Shown: positions 1 through 5,756 of the stretch, piece after piece | Position numbering within the stretch: the first letter of the stretch is position 1 | How the letters are laid out: every line of letters begins with the position of its first letter | Assembly (NCBI GenBank): GCA_022428035.1 | Contig: JAKMDG010000234.1 | Span: 1-6,599, forward strand | Reading direction: 5' to 3' | Length of the DNA: 6,599 nt | Origin: Longimicrobiales bacterium | GTDB lineage: Bacteria > Gemmatimonadota > Gemmatimonadetes > Longimicrobiales > Gaopeijiaceae | Notes under the pieces: generated by a model | Databases searched by the model: none | Told to the model about the DNA's origin: nothing | What the model saw: the letters and a program-made list of their open reading frames with translations, nothing else | Position numbers and translations under genes: made by a program

Positions 1-26
1 GGGGTAAGCAGGCCGCCCCCGCACCC

Positions 27-30
27 GGAG
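27..30 (+). promoter_or_regulatory. Ribosome binding site of the PEP synthase gene
   Basis: GGAG lies 7 nt before the ATG at 38, a normal Shine-Dalgarno position, and supports that start. The 37 nt before the gene are too short to show a promoter. Confidence 0.6.
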
Positions 31-37
31 CTCCGTC

Positions 38-2761
38 ATGGCGAAGACCGCGCCAGCGACACACACACCCTATTTTTACCGCTACTCGGAATCGGATCCC
101 GTAGACGTCTTCGTCCGATGGTTCGAGGATGTGAACGCTCGAGACGTGTTGTCGGTAGGTGGCAAAGCTGCTTCACTCGGCGAGATGTTCGGCGCGCTGA
201 CGCAGAAAGGAGTGCGCATTCCCAACGGATTCGCCACGACAGTCTCGGCCTACGAACGCTTTCTGGACGCCCCCGTCGTGCTGGAGGCGTGGGCTGCGTA
301 TACCGACGAGGCTCGTCACCTGGAGGCCGATGTACTGCGAGCCGCCACGCTGCGGGAGGCCCTGGAAACTCTCTTCACTTCCGGTGATCCAGACGACCCG
401 GTCGATCTTCATGCACGAGCCGCACTGGCGCGCGGGCTCGTCCGATCCACTCCGGTGCCCATCGATGTCGATCGATCGCTCCGCATCGCCTACAAGCGCC
501 TTGCCGATCACTACGTCGGCGACGTGGATCTGGCGGTCCGGTCCTCAGCGACCTGTGAGGACTCCGAGATGGCGTCGTTCGCGGGTCAGTATGAGTCATA
601 CCTGAACGTGCGAGGCGAAGACGGCGTCGTCGACGCCTGGCGCAAGTGCTGCGCATCAGCGTTCACTGAGCGCGCGATCGGCTATCAGCTCGAGCGTGAC
701 ATGGACCCGATGGAGTGCCGCCTCGGCGTCGTCGTGATGAAGATGGTCCGCTCCGACATCGCCACCTCGGGCGTGCTCTTCACACTCGACCCCGACTCCG
801 GCAACCGGAATGTCATCCACATCACGTCCGCCTATGGTCTGGGAGAGCTGGTGGTCCAGCGCAGTGTCTCGCCCGACACCTTCGTGGTCTGGAAGGAGGG
901 CGTCCGCCGCGGCCGTCCGTCCGTAGTGCACCGGCAACTGGGAGCCAAAGACCAGAAGCTCGTCTACTCCTCGCAGGGCGGGACAACGACGGAAAGCGTC
1001 GACGTACAGGCGGCCCGTCAACGCCAGTGGTCCTTGTCACGAGAGGAGGCCCTCGAACTCGCGCGTATGGCGCTCACGATTGAAGAGCACTATCGCCGCC
1101 CGGTCGACATCGAATGGGCGAAGGACGGCTACAGCGGAGAGCTGTATATCGTGCAGGCGAGACCGGAGACCGTGCACGCGAACGCTCCAGAGGGATCGAC
1201 CTACCAGCGGTTCCGCATGGCGCCTTCCGTCGTCGAGGGATTGATCAACAACGGTAGGGTGCTTGTCCGCGGACATGCGGTCGGAAGCCGCATCGGTAGT
1301 GGCCGAGTACGCGTCTACGACGACTACGAAGAGGTCATCATCCGGAAACGACAGATGCGTAACCGCCTGGCTGCCGGAGAACGCCTGGAAGATATCCCGG
1401 TCGCAGAACGAGTGTTCGACCGAGGTGATGTCCTCGTCACCGAGATGACGACTCCGGACTGGGAGCCCCTGATGAAAGAGGCTTCCCTGATCGTCACCGA
1501 GAAGGGCGGTCGGACGTCCCACGCGGCGATCGTTGCCCGGGAGTTCGGGATCCCTGCGATCGTCGGATGCGCGGATGCGACCAAGATCCTCACGCCTCTT
1601 CATGAGGTGACCGGGACCTGTGCCGAGGGTGACGAGGGCCTGGTCTTCGACGGGATCCAGCCGTTCGAGATCGTGGAGATCGAAGCCGATGAGCATCTGG
1701 AAACAGAGACGGGCGTGAAGCTCAACGTGGGCTTCCCCGGAAAGGCCCTCCAGGACGCGATGTTACCATCGGACGGAGTGGGCCTGGCGCGTCTCGAGTT
1801 CATTCTCACGGCTCAGGTTGGTATCCACCCCCTCGCTCTGGCCTACTTCGACGAGCTCCGCGACTTCACCGCGGATGGCACGCTCGCTCCGGCTCTTGAA
1901 CCCTTCCGTGAGCGACTCGAAGCGGAAGATCCACACGAGCTCGTCACCCTGCTCGGTGCGATCGAACGAAGGACGCCGGGCTACGGTGACCGTCGCCAGT
2001 TCTTCGTAGACCAGGTCGCCTACGGCGTGGGACTGATTTGCGCCGCGTTCTACCCCCGCCCCGTCCTTGTTCGCCTCTCTGATCTGAAGTCGAACGAATA
2101 TCGGGAGCTCATGGGCGGCCGGATCTTCGAACCTCAGGAAGAGAACCCGATGATCGCATGGCGTGGGGCCTCACGTTACGTCGACGCGCAATTCTCCGAT
2201 GCGTTCGACATGGAGTGTGAAGCGCTCCGGATCGTCCGCCAGACGCTCGGGCTCGATAACCTGCAGCTCATGGTCCCCTTCTGCCGGACGCCGGAGGAAG
2301 GAGAAAAGGTCGTGGGCCTGCTCGATCAGCACGGGCTTTCACCCCAGGCGGGCGTACCCCTCTACCTGATGGTCGAACTCCCGTCGAACGTGATCGAAGC
2401 GAGCACCTTCATTGAGAAGATGCAGCTGACGGGGGGATCGATCGGCTCCAACGATCTGGTACAGACCGTGTATGCCGTGTCCCGCGACGACCTCGAGCGA
2501 TACGAGACGCCGGTCGATGCTCGTTCACCGGCAGTGAAGGCGATGATCGCGCACGCGGTGAGCGCGTTCAAAGCCCGAGACCTCGAGATCGGGATCTGTG
2601 GACAGGCGCCGTCGGACTATCCGGACGAGGTCCCACGCTTCCTCGTTGGTTGCGGGATCACGTCGATCTCGGTCACACCCGACACCGTCATGGAGGTTCG
2701 CAGGAACGTTGCGGCGACCGAAGCGGAGTTCGAGGACCGACCTGCGTTGAACGCCGGGTAG
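38..2761 (+). CDS. ppsA: Phosphoenolpyruvate synthase (pyruvate, water dikinase)
   Basis: This cytoplasmic enzyme makes PEP from pyruvate, ATP and water, releasing AMP and phosphate (EC 2.7.9.2), the entry step to gluconeogenesis from pyruvate or lactate. Seen in the 907-residue product: an N-terminal nucleotide-binding domain with VGGKAASLGEM near residues 40-50 and RSSATCEDSEMASFAGQ from R168; the domain end LYIVQARPE; a mobile phospho-histidine domain with GGRTSHAAIVARE, where H495 is the expected phosphorylated histidine; and a C-terminal PEP-binding barrel with GVGLARLEF, RLSDLKSNEY, GSNDLVQ (803-809) and CGQAPSDYP, where C854 is the expected catalytic cysteine. The domain order and barrel separate it from rifampicin phosphotransferases. 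It is longer than the roughly 790-residue E. coli enzyme, partly through a short N-terminal extension and an insert at about residues 427-462. The ATG follows a GGAG and leaves the conserved N-terminus intact. The next gene starts 54 nt downstream on the same strand, with no evident functional link. Confidence 0.96.
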   Translation: MAKTAPATHTPYFYRYSESDPVDVFVRWFEDVNARDVLSVGGKAASLGEMFGALTQKGVRIPNGFATTVSAYERFLDAPVVLEAWAAYTDEARHLEADVLRAATLREALETLFTSGDPDDPVDLHARAALARGLVRSTPVPIDVDRSLRIAYKRLADHYVGDVDLAVRSSATCEDSEMASFAGQYESYLNVRGEDGVVDAWRKCCASAFTERAIGYQLERDMDPMECRLGVVVMKMVRSDIATSGVLFTLDPDSGNRNVIHITSAYGLGELVVQRSVSPDTFVVWKEGVRRGRPSVVHRQLGAKDQKLVYSSQGGTTTESVDVQAARQRQWSLSREEALELARMALTIEEHYRRPVDIEWAKDGYSGELYIVQARPETVHANAPEGSTYQRFRMAPSVVEGLINNGRVLVRGHAVGSRIGSGRVRVYDDYEEVIIRKRQMRNRLAAGERLEDIPVAERVFDRGDVLVTEMTTPDWEPLMKEASLIVTEKGGRTSHAAIVAREFGIPAIVGCADATKILTPLHEVTGTCAEGDEGLVFDGIQPFEIVEIEADEHLETETGVKLNVGFPGKALQDAMLPSDGVGLARLEFILTAQVGIHPLALAYFDELRDFTADGTLAPALEPFRERLEAEDPHELVTLLGAIERRTPGYGDRRQFFVDQVAYGVGLICAAFYPRPVLVRLSDLKSNEYRELMGGRIFEPQEENPMIAWRGASRYVDAQFSDAFDMECEALRIVRQTLGLDNLQLMVPFCRTPEEGEKVVGLLDQHGLSPQAGVPLYLMVELPSNVIEASTFIEKMQLTGGSIGSNDLVQTVYAVSRDDLERYETPVDARSPAVKAMIAHAVSAFKARDLEIGICGQAPSDYPDEVPRFLVGCGITSISVTPDTVMEVRRNVAATEAEFEDRPALNAG

Positions 2762-2770
2762 TCGGAGGCC

Positions 2771-2795
2771 GTACGGCAGGATATCGTCTCCGTAC
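2771..2795. repeat. Short inverted repeat between PEP synthase and amidohydrolase genes
   Basis: GTACGG at 2771-2776 is matched by its reverse complement CCGTAC at 2790-2795, giving a 6-bp stem with a 13-nt loop. The left arm also lies in a perfect 10-bp palindrome, GCCGTACGGC, at 2768-2777. No T-tract follows, so it is not a standard intrinsic terminator. It could be a weak stop or processing site between the two genes, or chance in GC-rich DNA. Confidence 0.3.
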
Positions 2796-2805
2796 CACCC
2801 CATCC

Positions 2806-2810
2806 GGAGG
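2806..2810 (+). promoter_or_regulatory. Ribosome binding site deciding the TTG start of the amidohydrolase
   Basis: GGAGG lies 5 nt before the TTG at 2816. It selects this TTG as the start, and the resulting N-terminus is a clean signal peptide. Confidence 0.7.
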
Positions 2811-2815
2811 CTCGC

Positions 2816-4051
2816 TTGATCCGCTCAACCCTGCTCGCCCTCGCGGCGAGCGCTCTCGTCACCTCTTCGATTCTTGCGCAGGACCTCGTCCTGCGGAACG
2901 CGAACGTCATCGACGTGGTCGATGGTACTGTCACCGCGAATGCGACCGTTGTCGTGCGCGGCGGGGCCATCGCCTCCATCGATGCACATGGCGGCGACGG
3001 TCCCGATGGTGTGCGCGTCGTCGACCTGGCGGGGCGGTACCTCGCGCCCGGGCTGATGGACGCCCACGTGCACGTCGGCTCCGCAGCCGATGCTCGCCGT
3101 GCACTTCTCAGCGGCGTGACCACCATGCGCAGCATGGGTGCGAGCCATTATGCCGACGTCGGCATGCGGGAACTGCAACGGGCAGGACACGTCGAGACAC
3201 CGGAGTATCTGGCGGCCGGTTACCACATCCGACCTCAGATGGCCGAGGAGTTCTTTCAGGATCACCCGGAGCTCGGAGGTCTGGACGGGGGTGGGGTGAC
3301 GGGCACCACTGCCGTGCGTTCAGTCGCCCGAGCACTCGTCTCACAGGGTGTCGATTTCGTGAAGACCAATGCCACGGAGCGGGCTGGCCTGCCGAACACG
3401 GATCCACGCAAGCAGCTGTTCGACGAAGTCGAAATCGGCGTCATGGTCGAAGAAGCTGAACGTGCGGGGATCAGCGTCTCGGCTCACGCACACGGCGACG
3501 TCGGTGGTCGAGCAGCAGTCACCGCAGGGGTTCGGAGCATTGAGCACGGCACCTACCTCAGCGAGACGACGCTGCGCATGATGGCGGACCTCGGGACCTA
3601 CCTCGTCCCCACCATTGCGATCGTGCGCGATCTGACCATCGCCGGCGGAGACTACGACAACGCCGTACTCAACATCCGTGGCCGCCACATGCTGCCACGC
3701 GTGCAGGAGATGGCGGGCATGGCGCACGAACTCGGTGTGAGGATCGTCGCAGCTACGGATACGGGGTACGGTCCGAACAGCACGACGACGCTGGCCCATG
3801 AGTTGCTCGAGCTGGTCGAGATCGGCATGTCACCCCATGAGGCGCTCCAGGCAGCGACGACCACCGCCGCCGAGCTCTTTGGCATGGACGACCGCGCAGG
3901 GCGTCTCGAGCCCGGCTATGAGGCCGACCTCATCGTGCTCGAACGGAATCCGCTCGACGACATCGGCGTGGTGCAGGATGTGCTGATGGTGGTGAGTGAC
4001 GGTACGGTCATCGTCCAGCGGGGGGACTGGCCGGGGCGACCCGTGTCCTAG
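2816..4051 (+). CDS. Exported metal-dependent amidohydrolase (imidazolonepropionase/prolidase-like)
   Basis: A 411-residue member of the amidohydrolase superfamily that hydrolyses C-N bonds at a metal centre; relatives act on imidazolonepropionate, Xaa-Pro dipeptides and related amides, and the substrate here cannot be read from sequence. It begins with a Sec-type signal peptide (charged start, hydrophobic core at about residues 5-20, likely cleavage after A21 in SILA-QD), so it should act outside the cytoplasm. Visible metal-site residues are H84 and H86 in DAHVHVG, K183 in DFVKTNA (the usual carboxylated bridging lysine), H224 and H226 in SAHAHG, H244 in IEHGTY and D315 in ATDTG. The C-terminal small beta-domain shows AELFGMDDRAG and EPGYEADLIVLERNPL, typical of this family. 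The start is TTG with a strong GGAGG upstream. The gene follows the PEP synthase by 54 nt and may be cotranscribed. It ends 12 nt from the convergent stop of the next gene. The fold assignment is firm; substrate is unknown. Confidence 0.92.
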   Translation: MIRSTLLALAASALVTSSILAQDLVLRNANVIDVVDGTVTANATVVVRGGAIASIDAHGGDGPDGVRVVDLAGRYLAPGLMDAHVHVGSAADARRALLSGVTTMRSMGASHYADVGMRELQRAGHVETPEYLAAGYHIRPQMAEEFFQDHPELGGLDGGGVTGTTAVRSVARALVSQGVDFVKTNATERAGLPNTDPRKQLFDEVEIGVMVEEAERAGISVSAHAHGDVGGRAAVTAGVRSIEHGTYLSETTLRMMADLGTYLVPTIAIVRDLTIAGGDYDNAVLNIRGRHMLPRVQEMAGMAHELGVRIVAATDTGYGPNSTTTLAHELLELVEIGMSPHEALQAATTTAAELFGMDDRAGRLEPGYEADLIVLERNPLDDIGVVQDVLMVVSDGTVIVQRGDWPGRPVS

Positions 4052-4078
4052 GGACCAGCACCCTCAGCGCTGCCGGCC
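4029..4078. repeat. Nested inverted repeats across the convergent gene ends
   Basis: GGCCGG at 4029-4034 pairs with CCGGCC at 4073-4078, and inside lies GTCC-TAG-GGAC at 4045-4055, whose loop is the amidohydrolase stop codon. Only 12 nt separate the two convergent stops, so any terminator for either gene must overlap coding sequence. Neither repeat has a T-tract, so calling this a bidirectional terminator is inference. Confidence 0.25.
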
Positions 4079-4642
4079 CAGATAAACGCCGACGTTGAGG
4101 CCTGCGAAGGATCGCGAAGGATTCAGGTTGCCGAACGCAGTCAGCCCGAGGCCGAATGACCGACCGATGGCCCAGACCGCATCTCCCTGGATGGCCAGTC
4201 CGATGGTGGATTCTTCCGTCTCGTTGTAGTCACAAGAGAACCACGCGCAGTTGACGCCATCTCCGTGCTCGAGGGACTGGACCCAGGCGAGGCCGGCGGC
4301 GGCCCCGGCCCACGTCTTCCCGGTACCCCTGCGTGTCCCGACGAGGATGGCAAAATCATTCACCACGTCACTGGGAGAGAAGAGTGTGAACTCTGATGTC
4401 TCCGTAATTCTCACGAGGATATCGACCTCGCTCCCGACGTTGGCCCACACGGACAGTCCGGCTGCAATGCCTACGCTCGCTGCCCCGCCGGAGAAGGCGA
4501 CAACGACACCCCGATCATTCGAGGCTGGGGTGTCCTCCTGAGGAGCCACGGGCGAAGAGATCTCCTGGGCACCTGCGGGAGACTGCGCGTGAGGAAGGAG
4601 CCAGAGGGCGGCGAGCGCGACCAGGGGCGTGACGTTCCGCAT
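4064..4642 (-). CDS. Small exported protein, beta-barrel-like, function unknown
   Basis: I do not recognise a family. The 192-residue product starts with a clear Sec signal peptide: MRN, a hydrophobic core (VTPLVALAALWLL), and a likely cleavage after A25 in SPAGA-QE. A Pro/Ser/Asp/Glu-rich linker follows (about 27-44). The rest is Gly-rich with alternating small and hydrophobic residues, such as GIAAGLSVWANVG, TIGLAIQG and the C-terminal GLNVGVYLG, resembling strands of a small outer-membrane barrel or a periplasmic beta-protein. C132 and C137 lie four residues apart in a likely loop and could form a disulfide. The C-terminus is Arg rather than the aromatic residue common in outer-membrane barrels, which weakens the barrel reading. 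An in-frame TTG at 4675 would add 11 residues; the ATG at 4642 is preferred because the signal peptide then begins normally. The gene is convergent with the amidohydrolase and lies 91 nt downstream of the FrnE-like gene on the same strand. Confidence 0.75.
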   Translation of the reverse strand: MRNVTPLVALAALWLLPHAQSPAGAQEISSPVAPQEDTPASNDRGVVVAFSGGAASVGIAAGLSVWANVGSEVDILVRITETSEFTLFSPSDVVNDFAILVGTRRGTGKTWAGAAAGLAWVQSLEHGDGVNCAWFSCDYNETEESTIGLAIQGDAVWAIGRSFGLGLTAFGNLNPSRSFAGLNVGVYLGRQR

Positions 4643-4675
4643 GATCCGACGGGTTGGAGTGGGCCTGCACGCCAA

Positions 4676-4698
4676 CGTTACGGGAACCGCTCGTTACG
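4676..4698. repeat. Short direct repeat upstream of the small exported protein gene
   Basis: CGTTACG occurs at 4676-4682 and again at 4692-4698, 16 bp start to start, in the 91-nt gap between the two minus-strand genes. It could be a tandem regulator site for the gene starting at 4642, but copies are short and the spacing is not a whole number of helical turns. I see no clear -35/-10 pair here. Confidence 0.2.
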
Positions 4699-4733
4699 CC
4701 CTCTCCGTTGAATGACGTAGTCGACTCGGAGGT

Positions 4734-5381
4734 TTACGTAGGAGGGCCAAGTGTGCTCTCCTCGGCGGCTGCCTCGAACGCCCGGAGGAGCACATCGACC
4801 GGCTGCGCTCCGGATGTCGCAAAACGGCGGTCGAAGACAAAGGTCGGAGCCCCGGTGATACCCATCGCCCGAGCATCCACGGTGGTCTGGGCAAGAGCCG
4901 CTGCCCAGGCACCACGATCGATGGCCATTCGCATCGCTTCGACGTCGATCCCTGCAGAAGCGGCAAGGTCATCGACCACGGCAGGGTCACCAAGGTCCCG
5001 CCCCTCGGCGAAGTAGCCGACGAAGAGTCGCTCGTGGAACGCCGGGAACGCTCCTCGTTGCTCGACTTGAGCCCATGCCCCGGCCAGGAGGGCGCGGTGC
5101 GTATTCGAGACTTTCGGACGATTTCCAACCTCCAGCCCCTCGGCTCCCGCATTCGCCCGAAGCGCATCCTGCATGCGCGCCCAGACGTCCGCCGGATACC
5201 CGAGCTCCTCGACGGGCATACCCTCCTGCGGCACCTCCGGGTGGATTTCGAACGGCCGCCACTCGACCTCCACCGCAAGATCACGAGGCAGTTGCTCCAA
5301 GGCTTTCTCGAGTCTTGCCCACCCCACATAGCACCACGGGCAGGTGTAATCACTGAAGATCTCGAGGCGAATCGGAGACAT
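4734..5381 (-). CDS. DsbA-family thiol oxidoreductase, FrnE-like
   Basis: A 215-residue protein with a thioredoxin fold carrying the helical insertion of the DsbA/FrnE group; relatives are cytoplasmic thiol-disulfide oxidoreductases linked to oxidative stress or polyketide tailoring. Seen: the redox motif C14-P-W-C17 in FSDYTCPWCYVG right after the first strand; the family stretch WRPFEIHPEVP; the helical-domain signatures SNTHRAL and HERLFVGYFAEGRDLGDP; and the cis-proline segment GITGAPTFVF with P179, followed by SGAQPVDVLL. No signal peptide is present, so it should act in the cytoplasm, unlike periplasmic DsbA. The reading frame stays open far upstream (to 5921), but that extension is Arg/His-rich, unlike any domain, and faces other genes, so the ATG at 5381 directly before the first strand is chosen. 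Its Shine-Dalgarno is weak. The gene lies divergent to the small membrane protein gene and upstream of the small exported protein on its own strand. The natural substrate is unknown. Confidence 0.93.
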   Translation of the reverse strand: MSPIRLEIFSDYTCPWCYVGWARLEKALEQLPRDLAVEVEWRPFEIHPEVPQEGMPVEELGYPADVWARMQDALRANAGAEGLEVGNRPKVSNTHRALLAGAWAQVEQRGAFPAFHERLFVGYFAEGRDLGDPAVVDDLAASAGIDVEAMRMAIDRGAWAAALAQTTVDARAMGITGAPTFVFDRRFATSGAQPVDVLLRAFEAAAEESTLGPPT

Positions 5382-5495
5382 CTCGCGCAGGGCTGGATAG
5401 TGGGCGTGGGGGCTACGTCGAATTGCGTCGCAACGTAGATCAGAACACCATCGACCTGTCTGGGCTCCATCGCCAGCCCGACCTACCTTCCCAAG
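5382..5495. promoter_or_regulatory. Divergent intergenic spacer, probable promoter region
   Basis: These 114 nt separate the minus-strand FrnE-like gene from the plus-strand membrane protein/PhoD pair and should hold both promoters. They contain an inverted repeat (annotated separately) and a weak 5-bp hairpin, GGGCT/AGCCC, at 5462-5466 and 5475-5479. I cannot place a convincing -35/-10 pair on either strand, and I see no recognisable Pho box. Confidence 0.4.
5413..5438. repeat. Operator-like inverted repeat in the divergent spacer
   Basis: CTACGT at 5413-5418 is matched by its reverse complement ACGTAG at 5433-5438. Between them, partly overlapping the right arm, is the perfect 11-bp dyad TTGCG-T-CGCAA (5423-5433). 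CGA at 5419-5421 and TCG at 5428-5430 would extend the outer stem with a two-base bulge. Two dyads in 26 bp between divergent genes suit a dimeric regulator's site; the regulator is unknown. Confidence 0.35.
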
Positions 5496-5756
5496 ATGAA
5501 CCTCGCGATCATGTCGTTCGTCGGCCCAGGACTCGCGCCGCTCACCGCGTTCGCACTGGTACGCACCCTCGTGGCCGGCCCGGTCGATGCCCTCGGCGTA
5601 TGGCGAATGCTCGCCCTCGGCGTCGCGGTCGGCACCCCGATGTCGGTGCCTGCCGTGGTGACGACTCGAAAGGCGGTGCTTCGGCATCTGGATGCGGTTG
5701 GATTCATACGCGTGGAAGGAACACACGCCAGCCGTGAATGGTGGACGCATGTCTGA
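5496..5756 (+). CDS. Small two-helix membrane protein, function unknown
   Basis: An 86-residue product I do not recognise. Two hydrophobic segments are visible, at about residues 3-27 and 38-56, each broken by Gly and Pro, separated by a short loop with GPVDALGVWR. A basic tail of about 30 residues follows (RKAVLRHLDAV onward) and ends in Trp-Trp-Thr-His-Val, suggesting an inner-membrane hairpin with a cytoplasmic tail. Support for a real gene: third codon positions are strongly G/C as in its neighbours, and its last 8 nt (ATGTCTGA) contain the ATG of the PhoD gene, a layout typical of translational coupling. Against it: no clear Shine-Dalgarno precedes the ATG at 5496, and high GC makes chance open frames common here. 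M6 is an alternative start. The opposite-strand frames over this stretch read as Arg/Thr/Ser-rich sequence without domains and are rejected. A role with PhoD, for example at the membrane, is inference from position only. Confidence 0.55.
   Translation: MNLAIMSFVGPGLAPLTAFALVRTLVAGPVDALGVWRMLALGVAVGTPMSVPAVVTTRKAVLRHLDAVGFIRVEGTHASREWWTHV

Noticed and set aside
1037..1696. A 219-codon minus-strand open frame inside the PEP synthase gene.
   Set aside because: It is antisense to conserved catalytic motifs and its translation has no domain or signal features; GC-rich genes often leave such antisense frames open.
2650..3459. A 269-codon plus-strand open frame spanning the end of PEP synthase and the start of the amidohydrolase.
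   Set aside because: Its product is extremely Arg-rich and overlaps two confidently identified genes in another frame; it is a typical artefact of high GC content.
4313..4339. GTRRGTGKT in the small exported protein resembles a Walker A nucleotide-binding loop.
   Set aside because: The spacing does not fit G-x4-G-K-[ST] (the first glycine is misplaced), the protein is exported, and no Walker B or P-loop fold is visible around it.
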